From: Deinococcales bacterium
GTDB lineage: Bacteria; Deinococcota; Deinococci; Deinococcales; Deinococcaceae
Direction: 5' to 3'
Assembly: GCA_025359705.1 (NCBI GenBank)
Contig: JANYFS010000194.1
Span: 1-6,272, forward strand
Length of the DNA stretch: 6,272 nt
Below the pieces are notes generated by a model that saw only the letters and a program-made list of their open reading frames with translations, searched no databases and was not told the DNA's origin. Positions 1 through 5,353 of this stretch are shown here, in pieces. Numbering within the stretch: the first letter of the stretch is position 1; the number at the start of each line of letters is the position of its first letter. Made by a program: the position numbers and the translations under genes.

Positions 1-26
1 TACAGCTCAAGCATTTCTCGGTGCAT
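1..26 (-). CDS. possible 5' end of a leaderless gene (edge-truncated)
   Basis: An ATG at 26-24 opens a reading frame leftward, giving MHREMLEL before the window edge. Seven bases upstream of the ATG lies TAGAAT (39-34), a good -10 hexamer, and no Shine-Dalgarno sequence is present. A -10 box 6-7 bases before an ATG is the leaderless signature common in Deinococcota, and the same layout precedes the gene at 827. Eight codons are too few to recognise a family. The frame could be accidental, so this rests on the promoter-to-ATG spacing alone. Confidence 0.3.
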
Positions 27-33
27 ACGGGAT

Positions 34-63
34 ATTCTACTCCAACACCCCTTCGCCTGGAAA
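34..63 (-). promoter_or_regulatory. possible leaderless promoter
   Basis: On the minus strand TTTCCA (63-58) is followed after 18 bases by TAGAAT (39-34), and an ATG starts 7 bases further on. The -10 matches five of six consensus positions; the -35 is weak. It would transcribe out of the left edge. Confidence 0.35.
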
Positions 64-168
64 CCGTCCTAAAACCTCGAGTTTGTAATCTTGCGTTTTC
101 GTTAGTAATCGTTGGTTTTTAAATCGCGTAAGGTCAGATAATTAGACATAATTCTAGTTCATCCAAAC

Positions 169-189
169 AAAAAAGGGGCCGAAGCCCCT
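169..189 (-). terminator. intrinsic terminator of slyD
   Basis: Read on the minus strand, AGGGGC, a TTCG tetraloop and GCCCCT form a perfect 6-bp GC-rich stem, followed at once by a run of Ts (173-169). It lies 18 bases past the slyD stop codon. A stable UUCG loop plus a U tract is a textbook rho-independent terminator in this orientation. Confidence 0.9.
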
Positions 190-206
190 GATGATTACCG
201 CTCGAG

Positions 207-692
207 TTATTCTTCGTCTTCCTCGTCCATATCTTCGCCGTGAACATGACCGTGTTGCAGTTCTTCTGGGGTCGCGTCGCGGATGGTGCGAACGGTGACT
301 TGGAAGTGCAAGGTTTTGCCGGCTAAATCGGAATTAAAGTCCACCGAAACTTCGTCGTCCTCGAGCGAAGTAACCCGAAAAGGGATCACGCTGCCGTCGG
401 CATTTTCGGCATAGTAGGTTTCGCCCACTTCGATGTCGTCTTCAAAGTCGGCCCTCGAGAGCTGTTGGATGTTGTCGGCATCGTACTCGCCGTAACCTTC
501 CTCGGGAGAAACCGTGACGCTGAACGAATCGCCCACCTGCTTGCCCTCGAGCGACTTTTCTAAGCCCACGATGATGTTCTGTGCGCCGTGCAAGTAGGGT
601 AAAGGATGCCCTTCTTCGCTCTGGTCTACGATGGCCCCGTCTACGGTCAAGACATAATCAATTTCAACCACTTTGTCTACTGCAATCTTCAT
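207..692 (-). CDS. slyD: FKBP-type peptidyl-prolyl cis-trans isomerase, SlyD family
   Basis: Cytosolic prolyl isomerase and folding chaperone of 161 residues. The N-terminal FKBP strands (KVVEIDYVLTVDG, residues 7-19) lead to YLHGAQNIIVGLEKSLEG (33-50). The insert-in-flap chaperone domain covers roughly residues 68-120, and the FKBP fold then resumes with VDFNSDLAGKTLHFQV (117-132), the SlyD hallmark. The tail HGHVHG followed by acidic residues (147-161) is short but could bind metal, as SlyD tails bind nickel. Length and tail resemble Thermus SlyD rather than the long His-rich E. coli form. The chosen start is the ATG at 692, with AAGGAG five bases upstream; a GTG two codons earlier overlaps that Shine-Dalgarno and is unlikely. 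It is monocistronic, with its own promoter and terminator, and divergent from the MogA-like gene. Confidence 0.93.
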   Translation of the reverse strand: MKIAVDKVVEIDYVLTVDGAIVDQSEEGHPLPYLHGAQNIIVGLEKSLEGKQVGDSFSVTVSPEEGYGEYDADNIQQLSRADFEDDIEVGETYYAENADGSVIPFRVTSLEDDEVSVDFNSDLAGKTLHFQVTVRTIRDATPEELQHGHVHGEDMDEEDEE

Positions 693-700
693 AAACACTC

Positions 701-740
701 CTTGTCGGCTATTTTCGCCTGCTATCGCCTGTTGTAGCCT
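701..740 (-). repeat. 10-bp tandem repeat in the slyD leader
   Basis: Four decamers sit in exact register. On the plus strand their last five bases are CGGCT (706), CGCCT (716), CGCCT (726) and AGCCT (736), and the first five follow nTTnT loosely. On the minus strand this is AGGC(G/T)A repeated every 10 bases, ending directly against the slyD Shine-Dalgarno AAGGAG. The array lies in the inferred untranslated leader. Its function is unknown; slippage or a one-helical-turn protein binding site are both possible. Confidence 0.7.
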
Positions 741-796
741 ATTTTACACGTACCAACATACCTTGGCCTGTTCAGTTTCCCTGAATTTGTTCCCAC

Positions 797-823
797 ATTA
801 TAGGCACAAGCAAGTAAAATCAA
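797..823 (-). promoter_or_regulatory. promoter of slyD
   Basis: On the minus strand TTGATT (823-818) and a perfect TATAAT (802-797) are separated by 15 bases, a slightly short spacer. Transcription would start near 790 and give a leader of about 100 bases containing the 10-bp repeats. Its -35 overlaps the -10 of the divergent gene at 827, so the two promoters should compete for polymerase. Confidence 0.65.
815..820 (+). promoter_or_regulatory. -10 box of leaderless promoter for the MogA-like gene
   Basis: TAAAAT ends six bases before the ATG at 827, so the transcript would begin at or next to the start codon. There is no Shine-Dalgarno upstream, which supports leaderless translation. No convincing -35 is seen; the region 17 bases upstream reads CCCACA. 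Confidence 0.6.
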
Positions 824-826
824 CTC

Positions 827-1303
827 ATGTTGAATGCCTGTGTTTTGATGTTCGTTCCCAATGCTCAAAGTAATGAATTTCTCGAGCGGAGTTTGGCAGC
901 ACTCGAGGCGGCCCTTTCCCCGATGGGAGCCGAACTGACCGAACGCAAATGGATTCCCGAAGAATCCGCCATTCTGAAAAAAGAGATTCGGGTGGCCTGC
1001 GACCAACGCGGTTTCGATATGCTGTTTACTTTGGGTGGCTTGGGTATTAGCTTGCGTGACCGCGTACCCGAATGCACCGCCGAACTGCTCGAGCGAGATA
1101 TGCCAGGAGTTGCCGAACTCATTCGCCTATCTGCTATGCAAAAATCCCGCCTTGCCGCCCTCTCGAGGGGAAAAGTGGGAATGCGAAATGCCACTCTGAT
1201 CATCAACTTGGGCAGTGGAGAAGCCGCAGTCCTCGAGGCCATTGCCGCAGTTGGCCCACTATTTCCCTATATTTTTGAAGGAAAAGCGAACCCTTGGGTT
1301 TAG
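827..1303 (+). CDS. divergent MogA/MoaB-family molybdopterin-binding domain protein
   Basis: The protein has 158 residues, the usual MogA/MoaB length. Family members adenylylate molybdopterin in molybdenum cofactor synthesis. The layout matches: FDMLFTLGGLGISLRDRVPE (63-82) aligns with the glycine motif GGTG-(S/A)xRDxTPE, followed by DMPGVAELIR (91-100), ALSRGKVGMR (111-120) and TLIINLGSG (123-131). Several signature positions differ. The Thr of GGTG is Leu72, the first catalytic Asp (PDE in E. coli MogA) is Glu45, and the NLPGSP substrate loop reads NLGSGE. Asp78 of the RD motif is kept. The N-terminal strand ends in FVPN rather than TVSD. It may therefore be a paralogue with weakened or altered activity. 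No other cofactor-synthesis gene is nearby. The ATG is chosen because the -10 box fits a leaderless start. Family is fairly sure; function is not. Confidence 0.8.
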   Translation: MLNACVLMFVPNAQSNEFLERSLAALEAALSPMGAELTERKWIPEESAILKKEIRVACDQRGFDMLFTLGGLGISLRDRVPECTAELLERDMPGVAELIRLSAMQKSRLAALSRGKVGMRNATLIINLGSGEAAVLEAIAAVGPLFPYIFEGKANPWV

Positions 1304-1434
1304 AGCAGTTGTGCGTTATTCGTTAAGGCGTGATTATGTATATCGTGTTTCAGACAAATAAATCATTCTTTAAACAGATCGATTATCCGTTAATTATTTT
1401 GACAAACGCTCTAAATAGATTTGAATACACAATA

Positions 1435-1470
1435 AAGAATGGGGTCACTTTTTAAGTTTACCCCATTCTT
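1435..1470. terminator. hairpin between convergent genes, possible bidirectional terminator
   Basis: AAGAATGGGGT (1435-1445) and ACCCCATTCTT (1460-1470) form a perfect 11-bp stem with a 14-base loop, which can itself pair ACTT with AAGT. It lies between the converging ends of the MogA-like gene and speD. The minus-strand reading is followed by TTTATTG, a partial U tract; the plus-strand reading has none. Termination is likely, better for speD than for the plus-strand gene. Confidence 0.6.
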
Positions 1471-1483
1471 CGTTCAACTTTAC

Positions 1484-1506
1484 AAAATTCTACATAAAAT
1501 TCTACA
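1484..1506. repeat. two direct copies of AAAATTCTACA
   Basis: The 11-mer occurs at 1484-1494 and again at 1496-1506, one base apart, in the speD 3' region between two hairpins. Probably replication slippage; no function is inferred. Confidence 0.6.
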
Positions 1507-1509
1507 GAA

Positions 1510-1531
1510 CGTGCAATACATTATTTGCACG
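1510..1531 (-). terminator. hairpin just past the speD stop
   Basis: CGTGCAA (1510-1516) and TTGCACG (1525-1531) pair perfectly around an 8-base loop, nine bases beyond the speD stop codon. On the minus strand the downstream sequence TTCTGTAG is only partly U-rich. It could be a weak terminator or a 3'-end stabiliser acting with the hairpin at 1435-1470. Confidence 0.5.
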
Positions 1532-1540
1532 CATAACGTT

Positions 1541-1981
1541 TCAGCTTAGCCGTGCCTCGAGGTATTCCCGTTCACCTAAAATAATCCGCTCCACTTGGGC
1601 GATATTTTTAGGAAATTCTTTGCCACGGTTGATAAAATGCGTGTCGTAGCGACCCACTTCAAAATGTTCCACCACCACTGCTACGGCGCGTTGCACATCA
1701 AAACTTTGTACCGAAAAAATGTCCACATGCACAAAACTGCGCTCTGGGAAAGTGTGAATGGAAATGTGTGATTCGGCGATCATCACTACCCCACTGATTC
1801 CACGGTCTTGGGAAGTCAGACCCTCGAGTTGGGAAATATGCGGAGCCAGCACAATGGTCATCTCGAGTTCTTGGGTCAAACGCTCGAGCGCTTGATGTAC
1901 TGCTTGGGGGTTGTTCAAGATCTCCGAATTCGCATGATGCCCTTCGATAATTAAATGGGAGCCAAAGCCGAAAAGTTCCAC
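1541..1981 (-). CDS. speD: S-adenosylmethionine decarboxylase proenzyme homologue, SpeD class 1b
   Basis: SpeD proenzymes cleave themselves to create an N-terminal pyruvoyl group and normally decarboxylate S-adenosylmethionine for aminopropyl transfer to polyamines. The protein has 146 residues from the GTG at 1981, chosen because AAAGGAGG sits five bases upstream; an ATG seven codons earlier lacks a good ribosome site. GFGSHLIIEG is the N-terminal strand. AESHISIHTFPE carries the cleavage pair Glu70-Ser71 (Ser becomes pyruvoyl) and proton-donor-like His76. By spacing, Val91 occupies the position of Cys83 in the Thermotoga enzyme (DIFSV versus DVFTC), and Phe78 replaces the adenine-stacking Trp70. 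The protein should still self-process, but its substrate is uncertain. Related SpeD forms with arginine or ornithine decarboxylase activity have been reported. No speE is adjacent. The gene has its own promoter at 2102-2129 and a leader of about 110 bases. Confidence 0.9.
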   Translation of the reverse strand: MELFGFGSHLIIEGHHANSEILNNPQAVHQALERLTQELEMTIVLAPHISQLEGLTSQDRGISGVVMIAESHISIHTFPERSFVHVDIFSVQSFDVQRAVAVVVEHFEVGRYDTHFINRGKEFPKNIAQVERIILGEREYLEARLS

Positions 1982-2062
1982 CTTGCCCTCCTTTCCTCGC
2001 ATCTACTCTAGGACCACACTCGAGCGGAACATCAGCCAGATTGTGTTGGAATATTGCGAGGT

Positions 2063-2089
2063 GTGCCTGCTTTTTTGAGACCAAGGCAC
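2063..2089 (-). other. hairpin in the speD leader
   Basis: On the minus strand GTGCCT (2089-2084) and AGGCAC (2068-2063) form a 6-bp stem with a 15-base loop containing an A run. It falls a few bases after the inferred speD transcription start, preceded by a tiny GTCC-TTC-GGAC hairpin. It has no U tract after it, so it is not an attenuator by itself. It could affect transcript stability or leader control. Confidence 0.4.
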
Positions 2090-2101
2090 GTCCGAAGGAC
2101 A

Positions 2102-2129
2102 ATTCTACACGTTCATTTTTACAAGTCAA
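2102..2129 (-). promoter_or_regulatory. promoter of speD
   Basis: On the minus strand TTGACT (2129-2124), a 16-base spacer and TAGAAT (2107-2102) each match five of six consensus positions. This is the best vegetative promoter in the window. Transcription would start near 2095, about 114 bases before the speD GTG. Confidence 0.75.
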
Positions 2130-2608
2130 GATTGCATCGCACAACTTGAATATTTTACGTGCTTAACATTTATCCGAGTGATGTATTTTGATTGCCTACT
2201 AAACTATTGCCGCAATCACAACTCGAGCGGAATTCTATTTCAGTCTCAAAAATCGGTATATTGCCCAGAAGAATATTTTTTTGAGATCCCTCGAGCAGAT
2301 AGTTTGTTGAATTTTTCACAAATGATTGATATTTTTGAACCGCATTATGCTGGTTAGCATACGGTACGAATTCTTACACAACTGAGCCGTACCTGAAATG
2401 TCACTGAGATAGGGTGCTGAAGCGCTGTCCCATACTCGATGTGTGCTAAGCTGAAAGATGTTTAACCTGAGTTAAGGATTTTTGCAGGATGGCTCGAGCG
2501 GAGTGTTTGGTCTGTGTGTGGTTTAGTTTTGGCCCAGTTTTGAGTTTCGCTCGAGCGGTAATGGTCTCGAACTGCCTTCACATTAGACTCGAGCCGCACC
2601 AACAAGAT
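2130..2608. other. gene-free spacer with four inverted repeats
   Basis: No plausible coding frame is seen on either strand. The stretch is AT-rich and holds inverted repeats TGATTGC/GCAATCA (2189-2195 and 2212-2218), TCTCAAAAA/TTTTTGAGA (2244-2252 and 2278-2286), TATGCT/AGCATA (2346-2351 and 2356-2361) and GGTACG/CGTACC (2363-2368 and 2388-2393). A short weak stem TTAAC/GTTAA at 2462-2475 is followed by GATTTTT. CTCGAG occurs five times within it (2222, 2290, 2493, 2550, 2588). It separates the divergent speD and sdhC promoters; operators or a small RNA are possible but unproven. Confidence 0.55.
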
Positions 2609-2617
2609 TGCTATACT
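2609..2617 (+). promoter_or_regulatory. extended -10 promoter of the sdh cluster
   Basis: TGCTATACT is an extended -10 element: TG, one base, then TATACT with five of six consensus matches. No good -35 lies at the right distance, which extended -10 promoters can do without. The start would be near 2624, giving a leader of about 70 bases that contains the 13-bp repeat array. TACAAT at 2663-2668 is a weaker alternative. Confidence 0.55.
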
Positions 2618-2632
2618 GGGTTCTCGAGCGTA

Positions 2633-2684
2633 GGTTTTCGGTAGGGGTTTGTAGTACAGGTTTACAATACGGGTTTTCTGCATA
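2633..2684 (+). repeat. 13-bp tandem repeat in the sdhC leader
   Basis: GGTTT starts at 2633, 2646, 2659 and 2672, an exact 13-base period over four units. The rest of each unit drifts around TnC-nnTAC. The array ends next to the sdhC Shine-Dalgarno GGGAGG (2686-2691). A second 13-bp array with a similar GGTTTTC core precedes sdhA. Confidence 0.75.
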
Positions 2685-2694
2685 GGGAGGGTCA

Positions 2695-3054
2695 ATGTTA
2701 TACAAAGGTAAGGAGGGCCAGTGGGCCTTTTTTCTACACCGATTTTCAGGTTTAGCAATTTTGTTCTATCTGTTGTTGCATGTCTTTAGCATCTCGGCAC
2801 TGGCAATCAGCGACGATTTCTATAGCAAAATCCACGAACTTTATGGTTTGGCAGGCTTTAAAATAGGTCTGGTGTTTGTGGCTGCGGGGGTAATGTATCA
2901 CGCGCTAAATGGTCTGCGAATCATTTGCATGGATTTGTTTGGCTGGGGAGTGCGTTTTCAGCGTGAGCTTTGGTATGGAACCCTGTTTATTTCGGGGTTG
3001 GCTTCGCTACTGACTTTGGTACTGACCATCCAACGCATATTGGCGGGTGAATAA
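2695..3054 (+). CDS. sdhC: succinate dehydrogenase cytochrome b subunit, SdhC
   Basis: Membrane anchor of Complex II, 119 residues and close to the family length. It holds the quinone site with SdhD and SdhB and binds heme b. FLHRFSG (13-19) matches the HRxSG motif before helix 1, Arg16 being the counterpart of quinone-site Arg31 in E. coli; the Ser27 counterpart is Phe12. Three membrane helices are seen near 17-37, 55-75 and 93-115. His69 in VMYHALNGLRIICMD aligns with heme ligand His84 of E. coli SdhC. A further His29 in the middle of helix 1 suggests a second heme (see findings). The ATG has GGGAGG four bases upstream. It is the first gene of sdhCDAB, with a two-base gap to sdhD. It is the only complete gene here without a CTCGAG site. 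Confidence 0.9.
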   Translation: MLYKGKEGQWAFFLHRFSGLAILFYLLLHVFSISALAISDDFYSKIHELYGLAGFKIGLVFVAAGVMYHALNGLRIICMDLFGWGVRFQRELWYGTLFISGLASLLTLVLTIQRILAGE

Positions 3055-3056
3055 CC

Positions 3057-3476
3057 ATGATTCGAGCCAAACGTTATGAAGACGCTCGCGCACAAGCCAA
3101 ATCCAACCCAGAGTTAGCGTGGTGGGTTTTTATGCGGGTCTCGGGGCTGGTGTTGGTCTTTTTGGTTTTGGGCCATATTTACATGACCCTAATTCAACAG
3201 GCCGATAGTGCTTCGGGCGCTCCACAAACCATCATCGATAAACTGAGCCAACCAGTTTGGAAACTCTACGACTGGTTGATCTTAATTCTGGCAGGGCTAC
3301 ACGGTCTTAACGGGGCGCGGTATTCTCTCGAGGATTATATCCCTGATAAGGCCAAGCGTTTTTGGGCCAAAATACTACTTTATACTGTAGCGGGTGCGAT
3401 TTTTATTTGGGGAACGGTGGGTTTGTTTACGTTGCAGCCTCATGTGGTTCAAGCTCAAGCGCTTGCAACTCCATAA
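3057..3476 (+). CDS. sdhD: succinate dehydrogenase hydrophobic anchor subunit, SdhD
   Basis: Second Complex II anchor, 139 residues, encoded two bases after sdhC with a weak GGTGA ribosome site inside the end of sdhC, so translation is probably coupled. A soluble N-terminus with many charges precedes three helices near 23-46, 68-88 and 104-126. LHGLNGARYSLEDYI (81-95) aligns with the E. coli heme and quinone segment: His82 with heme ligand His71, and Asp93-Tyr94 with Asp82-Tyr83 at identical spacing. RVSG (27-30) and His40 lie in helix 1. The length is somewhat above E. coli SdhD (115 residues) because of the N-terminal and C-terminal ends. A 134-base gap then separates it from sdhA. Confidence 0.9.
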   Translation: MIRAKRYEDARAQAKSNPELAWWVFMRVSGLVLVFLVLGHIYMTLIQQADSASGAPQTIIDKLSQPVWKLYDWLILILAGLHGLNGARYSLEDYIPDKAKRFWAKILLYTVAGAIFIWGTVGLFTLQPHVVQAQALATP

Positions 3477-3533
3477 ATACGTTGAGGCGTGCGTGACAAA
3501 TAATGTGCGCTCGAGACTGCCTCGAGAACTTAA

Positions 3534-3543
3534 TGCTTAAGCA
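3534..3543. repeat. perfect 10-bp palindrome TGCTTAAGCA
   Basis: It lies in the sdhD-sdhA spacer, 24 bases upstream of the 13-bp repeat array and just before an AT-rich stretch (TTTTAATATA) that could hold a weak -10. An operator site is possible; nothing else supports it. Confidence 0.35.
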
Positions 3544-3558
3544 CTTCTTTTAATATAC

Positions 3559-3610
3559 CCTCGAGGTTCCCACACGAGATCTCTAACAGAGATTTCCAAC
3601 AGAGGTTTTC
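3559..3610 (+). repeat. 13-bp tandem repeat ending at the sdhA start codon
   Basis: Four 13-base units begin at 3559, 3572, 3585 and 3598 and end exactly at the ATG at 3611. The last two are near-identical: AACAGAGATTTCC and AACAGAGGTTTTC. The first two share C-GAG and the TTCCC or TCTCT end. AGAGG in the last unit (3601-3605) is the Shine-Dalgarno, so the earlier units look like decayed copies of the ribosome binding site. Period and GGTTTTC core match the sdhC array. Confidence 0.75.
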
Positions 3611-5353
3611 ATGGCAATAACACACAGATACGATGTGCTGGTGGTGGGTGCGGGCGGCTCGGGTTTGATGGCTGCGCTGTACGCTGCCAAAAATAAGAAT
3701 GTTTCGGTGGCGGTGATCAGCAAGCTATACCCCACCCGCTCACACACGGGCGCGGCGCAAGGCGGGGTGGGCGCGGCCTTGGGTAATGTTTCGGAAGACC
3801 ATTGGGAATGGCATATGTTCGACACCATCAAAGGTGGGGACTATTTAACCGACCAAGATGCTGCCGAGGTTTTTTCCAAAGATGTGATCGAGGCAGTGTA
3901 CGAACTCGAGCATATGGGTTTGCCGTTCTCGAGGCTGCCCAACGGCAAAATCGCCCAGCGCAAGTTTGGTGGACACACAAGGGAGTTTGGTAAAGCTCCT
4001 GTGGAACGGGCTTGCTACGCGGTAGACCGCACAGGACACATGATTTTGCAGACCCTCTATCAACAAAACGTTAAAGAGGGAACCATGTTCTTCAACGAGT
4101 TCCAGGTTTTGGACTTGATTATTGAAGAAGGGGTTTGCCGTGGTGTGGTGGCCTATGAGCTGAAAAGCGGTGAGCTGCACGTGTTCCATGCCAAATCGGT
4201 GGTGCTGGCGGCGGGGGGTTATGGTCGGGTGTTTAAAATCACCTCCAATGCCTTGTCGCTGACCGGCGATCTGATGAGCATTTATTACCGCAAGGGTTTG
4301 CCCCTCGAGGATCTGGAGTTCTACCAATTCCACCCCACGGGCATTGCCAAACTGGGTATTTTGATCACCGAAGGCGCACGCGGCGAGGGCGGAATTCTGC
4401 GGAATAACTCGGGTGAACGCTTTATGGAACGCTACGCACCGACCATCAAAGATTTGGCTCCGCGCGATATGGTCTCGAGGGCGATTATCAACGAGATCCG
4501 CGAAGGGCGGGGCATTGGGCGCGAAAAAGATGCCATTTTCTTGGATCTGACCCACTTGCCCAAAGAGATCATCGAGGGGCGTTTGCCCGATATCACCGAC
4601 TTTTCCCGCACCTATCTGGGCATCGACCCTGTAACCGAGTTGGTACCGATCCAGCCCACCGCGCACTATGCGATGGGTGGGGTTCCCACCACCATCGACG
4701 GCGAAGCGATTGCCGATGATGCAGGAACCACCGTGCGCGGCCTGTATGCGGCGGGGGAAGTGGCCTGTGTGAGTTTGCACGGGGCCAACCGTTTGGGAAC
4801 CAACAGCTTGGGCGACCTGATTGTATTTGGTCGTCGGGCGGGGGTTGCGGCTGCCAAATACGCCGCCAGTGCCGAATTTGAAGAGATGCCCGCCGATGCT
4901 GCGCGGGACTCCAATACCCTGATTGAGCGCCTGAAAAGTGGCAATGGTAAGGAAAACACCGCTAACATCCGCAAAGAGCTGCAAAGCTCGATGATGGACA
5001 ATGTGGGAATTTTCCGCACGGGCGCGGATATGGAACGCCAAGTGCAAATTGTAAAAGAGCTGCAAGCCCGTTACAAACTGGTTTCTGTCACCGACACGGG
5101 TTCCAAATACAACACCGAACTGATCGAAGCCCTCGAGCTAGGGTTCTTGCTAGACATTGCCGAAGGTATGACTGCCAGCGCCCTCAACCGCAAAGAATCA
5201 CGCGGCGCACATGACCGCGCTGATTTCCCAGACCGCAACGACAAAGAATGGCTAAAACATACGATGGTCTACCGCAAAAGCGAAGGCAATGTACAGATTG
5301 GCTATAAAAAGGTTGTGTTGGGCAAGTTTGAACCCAAAGCTCGAGTGTACTGA
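3611..5353 (+). CDS. sdhA: succinate dehydrogenase flavoprotein subunit, SdhA
   Basis: Catalytic subunit of Complex II, 580 residues (E. coli 588). It oxidises succinate to fumarate on covalent FAD on the cytoplasmic face and passes electrons to SdhB. The Rossmann motif GAGGSG (13-18) is followed by RSHTGAAQGG, where His45 is the covalent FAD attachment residue, the same number as in E. coli. Active-site residues are all present: His241 in QFHPTG, TEGARGEGG (253-261), Arg285 in APRD, His352 in HYAMGG and Arg394 in GANRLGTNSL, with Glu383 in the FAD-binding AAGE. The C-terminal helical domain carries RKESRGAHDRADFPDRND. The ATG is preceded by AGAGG five bases upstream, the last of four 13-bp repeats. 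Nothing looks damaged. It contains six CTCGAG sites. Confidence 0.97.
   Translation: MAITHRYDVLVVGAGGSGLMAALYAAKNKNVSVAVISKLYPTRSHTGAAQGGVGAALGNVSEDHWEWHMFDTIKGGDYLTDQDAAEVFSKDVIEAVYELEHMGLPFSRLPNGKIAQRKFGGHTREFGKAPVERACYAVDRTGHMILQTLYQQNVKEGTMFFNEFQVLDLIIEEGVCRGVVAYELKSGELHVFHAKSVVLAAGGYGRVFKITSNALSLTGDLMSIYYRKGLPLEDLEFYQFHPTGIAKLGILITEGARGEGGILRNNSGERFMERYAPTIKDLAPRDMVSRAIINEIREGRGIGREKDAIFLDLTHLPKEIIEGRLPDITDFSRTYLGIDPVTELVPIQPTAHYAMGGVPTTIDGEAIADDAGTTVRGLYAAGEVACVSLHGANRLGTNSLGDLIVFGRRAGVAAAKYAASAEFEEMPADAARDSNTLIERLKSGNGKENTANIRKELQSSMMDNVGIFRTGADMERQVQIVKELQARYKLVSVTDTGSKYNTELIEALELGFLLDIAEGMTASALNRKESRGAHDRADFPDRNDKEWLKHTMVYRKSEGNVQIGYKKVVLGKFEPKARVY

Noticed and set aside
865..1242. 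A 125-codon minus-strand frame inside the MogA-like gene
   Set aside because: It is Ser/Arg/Ala-rich, typical of the reverse complement of a real gene, and has no motif.
1982..2095. A riboswitch (SAM type) in the speD leader
   Set aside because: Only one 6-bp stem is clear. No conserved SAM riboswitch core, kink-turn or downstream terminator could be traced.
1698..2144. A 148-codon minus-strand frame overlapping speD
   Set aside because: It is in another frame of the speD coding strand and crosses the speD promoter. speD carries the conserved pyruvoyl motif and a strong ribosome site, so this frame is a shadow.
2400..2490. A small RNA or tRNA in the speD-sdhC spacer
   Set aside because: No T-loop GTTCnAnnC signature or cloverleaf arms were found, and no convincing promoter pairs with the weak stem at 2462-2475.
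2462..2758. A 98-codon minus-strand frame across the sdhC promoter
   Set aside because: It overlaps the sdhC promoter, leader repeats and start. It has no family resemblance and no ribosome site, and its low-complexity composition fits chance.
2633..3610. 13-bp leader arrays as a CRISPR remnant or plasmid iterons
   Set aside because: Units are contiguous without spacers and only 13 bases long, and no cas or rep gene is near. Position against start codons points to leader elements.
3845..5065. A 406-codon open frame antisense to sdhA
   Set aside because: It lies wholly inside sdhA, which has every catalytic motif. The antisense protein shows no recognisable domain and is rich in Gln, His and Gly as expected from the complement of sdhA codons.
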